Shown here one piece after another: positions 22,892 through 35,043 of a stretch of 64,000 nt of DNA. Origin of the DNA: Choristoneura fumiferana (lineage: Eukaryota > Arthropoda > Insecta > Lepidoptera > Tortricidae); NCBI RefSeq assembly GCF_025370935.1, contig NC_133485.1, positions 4,113,107-4,177,106 of the forward strand, given 5' to 3'. The notes beneath the pieces were generated by a model that did no database searches, was not told the origin of the DNA, and saw only the letters and a list, made by a program, of their open reading frames with translations. Both the position numbers and the translations under genes were made by a program. Numbering within the stretch: position 1 is the first letter of the stretch; every line of letters begins with the position of its first letter.

Positions 22892-23704
22892 ATCACGCAC
22901 GTGTTCTTCAACATTTTATATGACAATAGTTATAAAGCGCTTAACATTTATCTGTATGGATGTTTAATCCTATCAGGACACTTGTTCGGTGCATGTGTTA
23001 AATGAATTGGATTTAAGCGATCGATGCTAGTCAACGTTCTGGGGCCCTAGTATGCTGCTGTGGGGAAGACCTCAAAAGATCTCTCTACGGGTAGATTTAA
23101 TGGCATGAAACTGAAGTCCGAAGGATGAGTATTGGAAGTTGTTTCTGCGCATTGAAATCTATGTACAGTCAACGTTATAAATAAGTGATCACTTTTGTAC
23201 CTTATCACTTTAACGTCATGTTTGAAAAGCCATACGAAATTGTGTAACGACTGAAAGCGACAAGGTACTACTACATACTACTTTGACACAATTTTAACGC
23301 CTGTCACGAACGTCAACAAATTTAGTGAAACCGTTGGGCGACAAGCAAAAGTTGCCAACTACGACTTAAAGTCAAGAGGGATAATCAAACTTATGTATAG
23401 CATCGTAAGGTTAATATTCCACTAATATTATTTTTGCAGTTAGTGACCCTTGCCTACCACCCGACGAGGTTCACAAAACCGCGCTGTAAACCAATTTTGT
23501 GAGCCGTTTTGATTAAAACTGCAGTCTATACATAGATATCGATGTTTATGCGTCTGATTTTAAAGGATTTTAAAAACTTTGATAGAATAGGTGGCGCTAG
23601 GGTTGATAAAGTGATAATGCAATTTCATTTCAACTGTAAAGAGCTGAAACCATCAAGAAATTGACAATAAGAGGAATTGACATGTTAACGCGTACAATTA
23701 GTAA

Positions 23705-23770
23705 ATATTTTTTTTTATTCGACTGGATGGCAAACGAGCAAGTGGGTCTCCAGATGGTAAGAGATAGTAA
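23705..23770 (-). mobile_element. LINE/SINE 3' end fragment
   Basis: ttttttttattcgactggat then ggcaaacgagcaagtgggtc and tccagatggtaagag; the minus strand is the same 3' end type as 55144-55340. Confidence 0.55.
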
Positions 23771-24439
23771 ATATTATGCATGTAATGTGAATTTCGGCTA
23801 GCAAATTTTATTGTGATGTCAATTATTTACGTGCCCGTTTCGTTCCCATCTATGCAAGCGCACCCACAAGTTCAAAAGCACGATTTTAACACCACTCCTT
23901 CATCACAGCTGGTAATGACCACCCGCGCGTTTTGTGGCTCTCACCCACACCGTTTGACTTTAAAATTTAACCAACATAATCATTCACTCACTTCAAATCT
24001 AACACAATCTTAACAGCCCACTACAAAGGTTCAAATTCCCGTACGATTAAATTCAGAGTTGTTACAAAAGAAATTGTAATATTTGAAAATTACAACGTTA
24101 ATATTGCAGTTGAATTATTGACTCTACACTTCTGTTTTTAGTCACTAAGGGGTTATGTTGCGTTATTTTTGAGGGTAATAAATGAAGAAATAATGTTGTT
24201 TAAGTTGTATGTGTGGCTCTCAACAGATGGCGTTGTAAAGGATAATGCCACTTATAACGCTTGCGCAGAAGTTGGTTACGAAATAATCGCTCGCTTGCAA
24301 TATTAGGATCAAGAGGATATTGTTTGTTTATTTTTAAATCTGACTTTAGTTGTTTCTCCATATGGATAGACTTAAGGGAAGCATTTATTTCGACATCATT
24401 AAAGCTTTATTATTGAGTGGCGGCCATATACCGGTACAT

Positions 24440-24570
24440 GCAGCATGGGTAGGCCCTACACCAGGTGGACTGATGACTTGGAGAAGCTTGTGGAAGTCCG
24501 ATGGAAGCGTGCGCTGCAGGGCCGGTCATTGTGTTTTTTTGGGGATATCTTTCGTCTGATGATGATTAAT
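24440..24570 (+). mobile_element. LINE 3' fragment with short TGATGAT tail
   Basis: A broken frame resembling TRWTDDLEKLVEVRWKRALQ followed by ...FGDIFRLMM and tgatgatgatta, matching RTE-like C-terminal ends elsewhere in the window. Confidence 0.5.
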
Positions 24571-24589
24571 TAGGCACTATCATCTTAGA

Positions 24590-24835
24590 TATTCAACACA
24601 CACACACATCACACCTGTATTCCCAAATGGGGTAGGCGAGCACACGAAACGTTACCGCTTCGGCGCCACTTTTAGCAATTTTATATTTTAAGTTTGACAA
24701 AAACGGTACAAGAGTGACAGGTTGCTAGCCTGTCGCCTACGATATACCTACCTTAACCAATATTCTCAGTCACCTCTTACGATATCCACGGAAGAATTGG
24801 AGAGGTGTAATTCTAACCCGACACCACACGGGTAT
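24590..24835 (-). mobile_element. Composite retroposon 3' region
   Basis: (CA)n, then cctgtattcccaaatggggt and aaacgttaccgcttcgg, then gacaggttgctagcctgtcg, cagtcacctcttacgatatc and gtgtaattctaacccgacac. The first half recurs at 4760-4850 (inverted) and 19375-19445. Confidence 0.62.
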
Positions 24836-25468
24836 TCATCACGTTGAAGAAATCTAGCTGCATTCAATTTCGTCATTATCTCATCAAGACACCGTTTTGT
24901 TTCTAATTAAGCTTATTTTCGACATTCAATTATTTAAAAAAACCAGTCTTTAAAAATACCCTTTCACTGGCTAGCTATAATAACTAATTTTTGGATCAAG
25001 TTGTCTGAATAAATAAATTATTATTATTATTATTATTTACCGCAGCATCGCTTGGAATTGGAATACCGGGATTCTGTTAAATCGCATGGGAATTCTCAAA
25101 AATATTTTATAACCAAAAATATCATGTACAAAAAACTATCTAAAACACATGCCACCATCTCAAATCATCGTTAAGAGTCACCTAACTCCTTAATCCAACA
25201 AAATCAGTGTACACTACGGCCAGATGACGTTCCGTAAATATTTACAGTATTCAGCCCGCCTTAAGAGATTATCAGGATTTTTATTGTGAGAACTGAGCTT
25301 TATTAGCTATTAAGCAAAGGAGAACAACTGTTTGAGAAATAATACAAACATGATTGAACGTTTTTTGTACTTCTACGCGCGGGGTTTGGGGCTCCGTCGC
25401 TCTGAATCTATCTATCTAATACCTTTATATGAGCAATTCTTCTATATATATTTATATCTATACATATT

Positions 25469-25735
25469 TTAGACGACCAGCTGGCCTAGTGGTTAGAGAC
25501 CCTGACTACGAAGCTTGAGATCCCGGGTTCGATTCCTGTGTCGGGGCAGATATTTGTATGAAAAATACGAATGTGTGTTCTCGGGTCTTGGGTGTTTAAT
25601 ATGTATTTAAGTATATATCTATATCTATATAATTATATTTATCCGTTGCTTAGTACCCATAACACAAGCTTTGCTTAAGCTTACTTTGGGACTAGGTCAA
25701 TTGGTGTGAATTGTTCCGTGATATTTATTTATTTA
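25469..25735 (+). mobile_element. tRNA-derived SINE (family 1) with ATTT tail
   Basis: Head ctggcctagtggttagagac and cccgggttcgattcctgtg (Pol III boxes A and B), then gggcagatatttgtatgaaa, gtgttctcgggtcttgg and gactaggtcaattggtgtga, ending in (ATTT)n. Complete-looking. Confidence 0.8.
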
Positions 25736-25995
25736 TTTATATATTTCGGGGATCTCGGAAACGGCTCCAATGATTTCGATAAAATTAGGTTTTCGGGGAT
25801 GAAAAGTCGATTTAACTTGGTTTTGTCTCTGAGAATACGCTTGTTATCTAGTTTTAGCCAGAGCAAAGCTCGGTCACCCAGGTACTATAACATAAAACTG
25901 GAAAAAATTACAAAAGTCAAAAGTTTAAATTGAACTATCAAAATTAAAAAGGTTGAGGATAAAATGTGATCGCTACGAGTTATGGTGTTTATAGG

Positions 25996-26178
25996 TACAT
26001 GAAACTACCGTGAGACTCACTCATATTAAATATATTGACCCGGATAACTCACGTCTAAAATCGAGTTTAGCTCGACATGTTTCGGGCTAATCCGTAGCCC
26101 TTCGTCTTCGGAGCAACGCGACTCAGCGGCTGCTGCAACACCGTGAGTTTGACGGGTCAATATTTTATATTTAATATG
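25996..26178. mobile_element. Repeat with tctcactcatattaaat ends and tagctcgacatgt core
   Basis: catgaaactaccgtgagact, catattaaatatattgaccc and the inverse gggtcaatattttatattta. The core aatcgagtttagctcgacat and gcggctgctgcaacac recur at 40888-40981 and 56077-56182. Confidence 0.6.
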
Positions 26179-26987
26179 GTGTTTATAAATTAAAAAAGAG
26201 TAAGTACTTACCTACGGTAGACTTTACTAAACAAATGACAATAATTTGTCTAATGTTACTAAAAATAATATTTTCCTTCTGTATAACTTAAAAAGGATTT
26301 TTTGAACAGCTAAAATCTCTTCCACTGATTACTGGCAACTTATTTATTTTCTGACGCGGGATAAAAACCGCGACACGAAGCTAGTTAAAATATAAAGTAA
26401 AACCCCAACTCTTTTATTAATTTTATTCGTCATATTAACAGCAGGTAGATTTAATAATAACCATCACGCAGCCGCATTGTTCCTTAAATATTAATTCAAC
26501 CAATAAAAATTTAATAATCCCACGTCATTTTGTACCATCACGCCCTAACCATAGACAAAGGGAGCAAAAGGGGCGCCAAACGGTGCATACTTAGATGTCA
26601 CCATAGACCATAAATTATGGTTTTAAGAGATCTAATAACTACCGTTATTGGAATCGGTTATTATTGATACTGGCCATATGGACAAACCATAGACTTAATT
26701 CGAGAGGATCAATTTTAATGTTTAATTTGTCTGTGGTAAGTTTTCGTGGATAATATTTGATGGATAGGGTAACCAAATATTGTGAAATTTAGTACAAACA
26801 TTTGTGCTAAATTTCACAAGAAAGTAAATAAACAAGAATAGGTCGTTTAAAGATAATACCAAGCAAGATAATGCCCTAGTGTTTGACACATTAATGCCCA
26901 ATAGATGACTCCCTACTGTCACCTCTATTGCTAATAACATAAAACCGTAATTAATTTAAACTCAAAAATAATTAAATAATCACTAAA

Positions 26988-27358
26988 ATGCGAGCTATGG
27001 AGAGAGCTATGCTTGGGGTTTCTCTACGGGATCGAATCAGAAATGAGGAGATATGTAGAAGAACTCAAGGGTCACCGACATAGCCAAGCGAATTAGCTCG
27101 TTAAAGTGGCAATGGGTGGGTCATATAGCACGGAGAACAGATGGCCGTTGGGGCCGAAAAGCTCTCGAGTGGAGACCGCGGATTGGCAAGCGCAGCGTAG
27201 GACGTCCACCAACGAGATGGACGGATGACCTAGTTAAAGCCGCGGGATCACGGTGGATGCAGGCCGCTGCCAACCGAAGCGACTGGAGGTCTATGGGGAA
27301 GGCCTCTGTCCAACAGTGGACGTCCTACGGCTGAGATGATGATGATGATGATGATGAT
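26988..27358 (+). mobile_element. RTE-type LINE 3' end with TGATGA tail
   Basis: Same family as 1361-1785. AMERAMLGVSLRDRIRNEEI is followed after a frameshift by HIARRTDGRWGRKALEWRPR, then RPPTRWTDDLVKAAGSRWMQ and WRSMGKASVQQWTSYG, ending in (ATG/TGA)n at 27328-27358. 5' truncated. Confidence 0.8.
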
Positions 27359-27689
27359 AAACCACTAAAATAACTCTTGGAACAAACAACCGCCGTTAGG
27401 AGAAAAACGTTCTCAAGTTAGTGTTGAGCACGAACCACTTAGACCAATGAAATCCCGAAAGTTGCGAGCAACCAATAGATGTATAGGCGGCAATCCTTAG
27501 ACATCCAGCTGATAATGATGGTGATGATGATGATTCCTTGAGGGTCTTATAGGGATTTTTCGATCCCCATGGGTAGAGAGCTAGCTAATTATTTTTCCTT
27601 CCGTGCGAAAAAGCCACCATATACCTAAGCTAGCCTTCAAGGATTTTTCTCAGTGTGTTGCATTAATTGTGAATTACACTAAGTTACTA

Positions 27690-27926
27690 TAATAGTTCCC
27701 ACGCGGGCCCAGTGCGGATTGGGAACTTCACACACACCATTGAATTGCTTCGCAGGTTTGTGCAGGTTTCCTCACGATGTTTTCCTTCACCGCAAAGCTC
27801 GTGGTAAATTTTAAATGCAATTCCGCACATGAATTTCGAAAAACTCAGAGGTGCGAGCCGGGGTTTGAACCCACGACCCTCTGTTTGAGAGGCGATTGGT
27901 CAAACCACTAGGCCACCACGCGTGGC
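27690..27926 (-). mobile_element. tRNA-derived SINE (family 2), tail missing
   Basis: Head at 27926-27850 and body to about 27690, as in 55727-56028, but the aggcctgtgcccagcagtgg tail is absent. It directly abuts a tail in the opposite orientation at 27927. Confidence 0.75.
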
Positions 27927-28020
27927 CGCGTGGGAACTATGGCCCAAGCCATCTTGTTCTGAGAGGAGGCCTGTGCCCAGCAGTGGGACGTATATAGGCT
28001 GGGAATGATGATGATGATGA
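27927..28020 (+). mobile_element. SINE family 2 tail, opposite orientation
   Basis: ccgcgtgggaactatggccc, then gaggcctgtgcccagcagtg and (GATGAT)n. Joined head to head with the SINE at 27690-27926, giving an inverted pair bounded by gttcccacgcggg at 27697 and its inverse at 27927. Confidence 0.68.
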
Positions 28021-28134
28021 CTATAATAGTAAGGTACAATAGACGTGAAATAGTAGTATTGCTACTGTGTTTCGTACGGTGAGTGGGAGATCCGGAGGCC
28101 CTCATCCTCCTTCCCCCTGTAGCCCCCCTCCACA

Positions 28135-28222
28135 TTTAGGTCGGCAACGCACCCCGCAGTCCTAATAGTGCTGTAGGTGTCCATGGGCGGCGGTGATCAG
28201 GTGACCCGCATGCTCGTTTGCT
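28135..28222 (+). mobile_element. LINE/SINE 3' end fragment
   Basis: aggtcggcaacgcaccccgc then taggtgtccatgggcggcgg and catgctcgtttgcta. Lies immediately before the Helitron at 28228. Confidence 0.55.
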
Positions 28223-28227
28223 AGACA

Positions 28228-30081
28228 TCTATATATATAAAAGAAGAAACTGACTGACTGACTTATAGATCAACGCACAGCCCAAACCATTGGGGCTAGA
28301 AACTTGAAATTTGGAATATATGTTCCTTAATAGATGTAGACGCGCACTAAGAAAGGATTTTTCGAAAGTCCCACGGGATAGGGAAATATCTAAAAAAAAA
28401 TCGCTTCTTTGTTTGTAGTCGAATCTCTGAAACTATTGAGCCGATTTTAAAAATTCTTTCACTATTAGTAAGCTACACTATCCTTGATTGACATGGGTTA
28501 CTTTTTATCCGGGATAATGCAAAATTCCCGCGGGATAGAAATAAATTAATTCAATTACGGAGCTGATTTTAAAAATTCTTACATATTATGTGATATGACT
28601 ATCCCCAAATGACAAAGGCTACCTTTTCTTCGGGAAATTACAAAATTCCCATGGGATAGAAAAAACTGAATGTTGCATTTCATATGATTTTAAAAATTCT
28701 TACATCAATAGAAAGCTACACTATTCCTCATTAGTTTAGACTACTCTTCTTCGGGAAAATGCAAAATTCCCGCGGGATAGAAATAAGTGAATTCAACTTC
28801 TGATTTTAAAAGTTCTTTCAACAAAAGTAAGCTACAGTATTCCTGATTGACATAGGATACGTTTTTCCGTGAAAATGAAAAATTCCCGCGGGATAGAAAT
28901 AAGTAAATTCATCATTGGCACTGGTTTTAAAAATTCTTTCATATGATATGACTATCCTCGATTGACATAGGCCACTTTTTTTCGGAAAATCCTAAATTCC
29001 CATGGGATAGAAAAAACTTAATTCAACTTCAGAGCTGATTTTAAAAATTCTTCCACTAATATAAAGCTACACTAATTGCTGATTGGTATAGATTACTCTT
29101 CTTTGGGAAAATGCAAAATTCCCGCAGGATAGGTACATAGAAGTAAGTAAGACAATCCAAATTCGGAGCTGATTTTAAAAATTCTTTCACTAATAGTAAT
29201 TTGCAGTATCTCTGATTGACATAGGCTGCTTTTCTACAGAAGAATGCAAAATTGTCGCAAGATCAAAATACTTAAGTAAATATATCATTGGGTTTGATTT
29301 AAAAATATATTTTACCAATTGGGAGCTACATTATCCCTGATTGGCATACGCTACTTTTCTCCGGGAAAACGTAAAACTCCCGCGGGATAGCAAAAAGTGA
29401 ATTCAACTTCAGGGTTGATTTAATTATAATTGTATACCTAACTCTACCTGAACAGTACCATGACTGGCTGACTGACAGACAACGCATAGCCAAAACTACT
29501 GGTGCTAGAGACATGAAATTGGCATAGATGGACCTAAAGTAATAGAGAGGTCTATAGGAATGATTTTTAGAAAATCCCATGGAATAGGAAAATATCTCAA
29601 CTTTGTTTGTTTCTTTGTTCGTTGGGGATAATCTCTGAAACTACTGAGTTGATTTAAATAATTCTATTACCAATAGAAAGCTACAATATGTCTCTCATCG
29701 AAAATTAAGAATACTAAAATAGATCATAACAGTGATTCATGTCCCGCGGGGACTTTACAATTTCTCGAGATACAATCCTATATCCTATATCGTGTAGGAA
29801 GTCGCCGGCAAAAGAAACGCGTAGTACTTTAACGTCTTTAACGTTTCAGCGAAACAGGGTTTCAGAGTTGATACGAATTATGAATGATTAATTACGTATG
29901 TAGGTTGATTTTTGAATTCCAAAATGTGCACCATCTGTCTAAAACAACGTCTTACTGTATTTATATTTCCATGAAATCCTCCAAAAAATCAATCAAAACG
30001 AAAAAAAAGGATCGCAGAAAGTAAATGTATGTTAATTGTTACCCCAAATTTAACGCGAGCGAAGCCGCGGGCAACAGCTAG
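28228..30081 (+). mobile_element. Helitron (TC...CTAG) with internal 120 bp tandem array
   Basis: Begins TCTATATATATAAAAG after an A and ends gcgggcaacagCTAG before a T, the Helitron signature. The start is the tatatataaaag...gactgactgact head and the 3' end is the ubiquitous lepidopteran Helitron terminus. The centre (about 28430-29440) is a degenerate tandem array; a second partial copy of the head (ctgactgacagacaacgc, about 29466) follows it. No Rep/helicase coding is visible, so it is non-autonomous. It is much longer than the ~160-230 base relatives elsewhere in this window. Confidence 0.82.
28430..29440 (+). repeat. ~120 bp degenerate tandem repeat inside the Helitron
   Basis: Copies of gattttaaaaattct start near 28443, 28564, 28686, 28801, 28922, 29035, 29169, 29294 and 29415. 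Each unit continues with an AGCTACA...GATTGACATAGG segment and a cccgcgggatag or catgggatag segment. Spacing is about 115-135 bases and units differ at many positions, so the array is old. Confidence 0.85.
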
Positions 30082-33000
30082 TTTGACATAAAAAAGGGTA
30101 CTATTACTTACTCGTATTCTGTGGCAATAGCCAATGCTAAGCCAACCGTGAAGTCTCCGGTTCCGGTACAAATAAATTTGTGCAACCAAAATTTAACTAA
30201 CCAAACGTTTGACTGATTTGCCATTGGTCCTTGTTTCAATAACTTGGTGGGTCAATAAAAAAAATTTGGCAATTTCAAAAATAATAAAAAAAAGGTCGCG
30301 CGAGCCAGTGCCAATTGTTTTCTCTAAAAAACCTCGGAGTCACAGCTTCATCAAAAAGGTATTTCATTAAGTCCTTACTCGAAGCCGTGATGGACTTTAA
30401 AGAAAGATCCTACATTCCGACGGTCCGCTTGATGAAGAATGTTCATTTTAAAAAGGCCGTTTCTTCCTTTTGTTTTCGCGTTTCCTCGAGGCGTTCATCT
30501 AGTGTTTTGTTTTAAAGGCCAAATCGTCTTGAGGCGACTTAACTTCAAAATATGTGATGTTGATATTTTCTTTACGCTCCTAGTGTTATCATGCTGCTTC
30601 GTGCTTCAGATAATGTTTTGCGAATACTAGATAGCCTTCAGCAATTTCCATGTTTTACACCGAGTGAGCCATTATCTGAGTCTCACTCTACACTCTGGAC
30701 TAGGCAGCACAAGCTCAGGCGGCAAGATTGACATGTAAGATGGTAAAGATAAAGAACGTTAAAATTGAGGTCCAGAAATTTAAATATAACTACCCCGTTT
30801 TACCAAATGTGAAATCAAATAAGGAAAGTGAAGTAGGTATTTCTGTGTAAGTAATTAGTGATCATCATCTAGATCTTTTCGTGACACATAGCTGAATGGC
30901 GGCCATTTTGGCTGGTACGAATAGGCATGCATGTGTATATTAAGTCAGTGTTTCTATTTCATCAGCTAATAAACCATTCTTATTCACATTCGTATTCTTA
31001 TCATTGCACCCCATAAAATCTGATGAGTCCACATCAAATTTCTATTAGTATAAATACATTCGAAATTTAAACACCCACTCTAAAACGTTGCCATCAAACT
31101 AATCTTTTGTTGTTTTTAAATCTAAAACACGGCTTAATCCATTTCCATGGGAATGGGCAGCTCCAGCAAAGAATATTGTCAAATAGTTTGCCACTCAAAA
31201 GGACGTATAATATCCTATGTACAAACAAGAGAGTTCAAGCTATCATTGCCGACGGAAAAATGTGCCAACACTCGTAAAGTCTTCGGGTTAGGGTTGAATA
31301 TTCTGGTGAATTACATTGTGGGGTTTTAAGGGTTGGTGGCAGATTTGTATCGAAACATGTTGACAACTTCTGAAGGGGTGTTGAGGCAAATAAAAAAGTA
31401 ATATCAGTGGAAGCCACGTGGCGCCGAGTGCAGCGATATTGAGATCGTGTGGTGGTGAATTGCCTATTTGTTCGTTGTAATGCGTACGCGACGGAGTAAA
31501 TTCAGTGTAATGGTTCAATTAGACGGTGTTTGATTAAAAGAACAATGTGGGAGGGAGGTTTTTTTGTTAGATTTTTGCTCATCATTCAAACACCTTCATA
31601 AATATAATTATGGATAAGTGCTTCTACAAAAAATAATAATAGTATATCGAATTTAGTTGTTTCAACACTATATCTAGTGCCATCCACGAAAACGCGTGAT
31701 TTTGCCAAAATTAGACATTAATGACATTGTAATAAGAACCACGGCACGCGTCATCGTGAATGACTCTACCTAAACCTTTAACTTCAATATACCTACTCAT
31801 CAAACTGTTCGGCAATTGTACATTCATAAAGTTAAAGCCCAAATTAAATACCTACCTAAATATATTTTAACATGAACTAAGTTTTTTTTTAATAACTATG
31901 TTATTTAATAAGATTAAAACTTTAGAAACAACAAGAGGTATAATAGTGACAAATCTCAAAAGGTAGGTACGTGAAATATAACTATTGTATTTCCAAAAAA
32001 TCTTTATAATTAGTAGGTAGGTACTACAAATATTGTGCAGACGAAGTTGCGTGCAAAAACTAGTACTTCTGGGACTTTATTACGCAATATATTGTTATCG
32101 TCACGTCAAAACGATGCGCAATGTGTGATTATAATGTGGCAGAAAATTCAAAATATAGTGAAAAATAGTAATTTATAATATAAATACCCTAAAAATAAAT
32201 TGAGATTAAACAATCCATTTTCATCGTCGAGTTAAACACAAAGTAAAAACAATAATTGCTTTGTGTGGTCTATTTCGAGCAATGTCGCATTCGGTCTCGC
32301 AATTATAAATATTTCAATTAAAAACCAGACGGATTCTCGGTTTTATCATAATTTTGCGCGTTCATAGCGGGGTACCTTTTGAGACTTGGGCCTCTGTTGT
32401 ATGATACAAAAAATAATCTGTCATTTTGATTTGACAGCTGTCGTTTTGACAGCTATCGTTCATCTACGTTCCTAATGAACCCTTAGCTACACGTATTGTG
32501 TGTCGCAGGGCAATTTTGTGTACTGTATTGGTTGGTTAGATACCTAATTAACATCTAAAAATATTAAGTAAAAAATAAAACAAATTGCCAAATGTATCTA
32601 TGTGAAATGTGTGTTCAAAGCCGGATACCTTTTCGGACTTCAGAGGACTCGTCAGTAGGTACTGCAACGCACTGGCTGGTTGAAATCCGAGGTGTAGTTT
32701 AAATATTTAAATTTATAAAAAAAAAACAACTAGCCAAGTGGGACTCAAACTTGCGGACCGATTATTGGATACAAATTTGTAGGTATCTATGAATGTCCAG
32801 TGTTAGCTGAGCCCAGCGTCTAACCAAAATGTACGCAGTGTAGGGTCATTTTAGAGAGTAATTGACAAAGACAGACAGACATAAAAAATAAGAATTTTCA
32901 GACTATTCTCATTGGTGGTGCTTATAAAGCTATCTTCATACCGAATTTCAAGGTCCTAGGCAACCGGAAGTACCCTCTAGGTTTTTCGGTTACGGCTATT

Positions 33001-33440
33001 TGTATGAGAACACCTTTTTTTCAATGACTGAGTATTTTGACCACCGGGCCGCTGCAATGCGGTCGAAACATCGAAATTATTTTAGCAAGATATTATGGTA
33101 GTCATTTATTCCCGGATTGGTATTGATCACTTTTGGAAGTATCGTAATCAGAACGCGCACTTTAAGGGATGAACAATTTTCATTATTTGAGAGTTATCAC
33201 TTATTACAGCGACGAGACGGTTTTCGCTTAATTTATTCTGAACGTAACAATTTAACTGTGAGTTTAAATTTTAAACCGCTTTTGTTTATTGCTGGCTTGG
33301 TATTAAAAATGCTTGTAGTAAGTACCGCGGCGATGTCTGTTATGTAACGATATAATAAAATAATGAAATCAACTTATTCCTTATCCTACACACATGAAAA
33401 AAGTCTTGGGAAACTTATTATCCCTAGACAATTTTGTTGT
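30082..33440. other. Non-genic block, 30.1-33.4 kb
   Basis: One dispersed repeat copy at 31672. 32720-33080 carries agccaagtgggactcaaact and gacagacagacataaaaaat, a degraded common repeat. 30300-30650, which has overlapping short open frames, shows no domain. No gene is supported. Confidence 0.6.
31672..31775 (+). repeat. ~100 bp dispersed direct repeat, copy 1
   Basis: agtgccatccacgaaaacgc, gccaaaattagacattaatg, aataagaaccacggcacgcg then tcatcgtgaatgactctacc. The second copy starts at 35044. Non-coding; element type unknown. Confidence 0.6.
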
Positions 33441-33446
33441 TTTGAC

Positions 33447-34005
33447 TCAAAGTCAAAGTCAAAATATCTTTATCCAATTTAGGCTATTACAATCACTTAT
33501 GAGTGTCAAAAAATCTGCCACTGGTTCGGATAAACCTCTGTTGAGAAGAATCCGGCAAGAAACTCAACGCGGTATATACCGGGTGTGGCCTGTAATACGA
33601 GCAAATAATTAAAACATAGATCATACTCGTCAAACTGAACAACATTAGTTCAGCGACTTTTAAAAATAATGGAGTCTTTAGATTTTCCTTTTTTCATACA
33701 AATTAAATACTGCTATCAATGTACGCCATCCTAGAATACAACTGACGTCGCCTGTCACCATGCAAAGCATTTTGCTTTACATTGCTTCTTCGAATAAACT
33801 TTAAAATTAAAAAAATAATTATTTTTAAAAGTCGCTGAACTAATGTTGTTCAGTTTGAGGAGTATGATCTATGTTTTAATTATTTGCTCATATTACAGGC
33901 CACACCCGGTACCTACCTATATATTTTTTAACAGATTTACAACCTTGTTTAAAGATTACAAGTATTTAGCACAACGAATTTTTTTTAACACCGTACATTC
34001 TGTAG
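33447..34005 (-). mobile_element. LINE 3' end split by a MITE
   Basis: Similar to 16865-17100 (agtcaaagtcaaaatatctt, gagaagaatccggcaagaaa). Similarity stops at 33577 and resumes at about 33918, because the MITE at 33578-33910 inserted in its (TA)-rich segment. Confidence 0.75.
33578..33910. mobile_element. MITE, 333 bp, ~95 bp inverted ends (accgggtgtggcctgtaata)
   Basis: Ends accgggtgtggcctg and caggccacacccggt. The inversion continues through aaataattaaaacatagatc and gttcagcgacttttaaaaat to near the centre. Inserted into the LINE tail 33447-34005. A diverged relative is at 47576-47919. Confidence 0.82.
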
Positions 34006-34196
34006 CAGTATGCCTTTAATATTCAAAACTGTCTAGGCATAAAAAATATCCCACAAAAGTAATAAAAATGGCCAACATTAAATTATCTAAATAAAATGTA
34101 ACTTCGCTAAGATATACGACTATACTTGACTTATGTTGCATTTGTAAACTTTTAGATCTGGCTCGTAGAAGAGGGACTTAACTGGTTTAAGTGATA

Positions 34197-34332
34197 ACAG
34201 TCACCAGCATTAATATCTGCCACAGCGGAGCGTGAAAAAATATCTGAAACGTCCTTCCGGCCCTAGAAATAGCTGAGTCGTATCAGATATTTATGCACGC
34301 TTGTTGTGTCAGATATTGGTGCTGGTGACTGT
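34197..34332. mobile_element. MITE, 136 bp (acagtcaccagca ends)
   Basis: acagtcaccagcattaatat and inverse atattggtgctggtgactgt; inner part shares gcacgcttgttgtgtcagat. Second copy at 59126-59258 in inverted orientation. Confidence 0.8.
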
Positions 34333-34454
34333 ACCTAGGTATGGTGTAAATGATTCTCCTCTCGATTCTGTACGAACTACATACGGGTTTATAATCATTA
34401 AATGTGTAGTACAACAATAATTCTTGTGTGACTATGAGTAAATAAATAACATTG

Positions 34455-34560
34455 AATTAACGCGCGAGTGATACTTCGGGTGTTGCAAGCGTTCCTAGGC
34501 GGCGGTAATTGCTTAACATCAGGCGGGCCGCATGCCTGTTTTCCACCGACGTGGTATAAA
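34455..34560 (+). mobile_element. LINE/SINE 3' end fragment
   Basis: gggtgttgcaagcgttccta then ggcggtaattgcttaacatc and aggcgggccgcatgcctgtt. Abuts the MITE at 34586. Confidence 0.5.
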
Positions 34561-34585
34561 ATGAAATAAAAACTTGTATATCGTA

Positions 34586-34968
34586 TACAGCGTGTATTTT
34601 TGATACTACCCGAAACTTTAAGGGCAGTTAGTAAAGGCCCTAATAATCACATTTTACTATGTTTTAGTATAAAAATTAGACTTTTATTTTCCTTACAAAA
34701 TTAATTAGCATAGCACGCAATGTATCACTACGCGATACTACTTTGTTTTTATTCAAAACGTCGCACTTGTTGACGTGACAGCTGTCACAGAACGCTTCTC
34801 TCTCGTATCAAATTATTGTACGCATTACATTGCTGCTCGAAAATATTTCAAAAATTAATTACGCCCTGGTAGTTAATTATAAATTAACAATTTGCTTTGA
34901 TATTGGTTCACAGCACTTAAATCTTCGTCTGGTTATAGTTTGAGGTAGTATCAAAAATACACGCTGTA
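34586..34968. mobile_element. MITE, 383 bp (tacagcgtgtatttttgata ends)
   Basis: 25-base inverted ends: tacagcgtgtatttttgata then ctacc at the left, and the inverse at 34944-34968. TA is present at both borders, consistent with TA target choice (Tc1/mariner-like, inference). Non-coding. Confidence 0.8.
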
Positions 34969-35043
34969 TATGCGCGTACGCATCAAAGTCGCGGGCAACA
35001 GCACAACAATCACGCCGACGCTGACGATGTAGTAGAATATACC

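Larger units (their letters stand above)
20891..25468. other. Non-genic block, 20.9-25.5 kb
   Basis: Very AT-rich around 21.9-22.2 kb. Contains the periodic array at 22748 and LINE/retroposon pieces at 23705, 24440 and 24590. 23160-23290 starts gtacagtcaacgttataaat and may be a diverged MITE. (TTA)n at 25017-25037. Nothing recognised in 20900-21690, 23290-23700 or 24835-25010. Confidence 0.6.
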
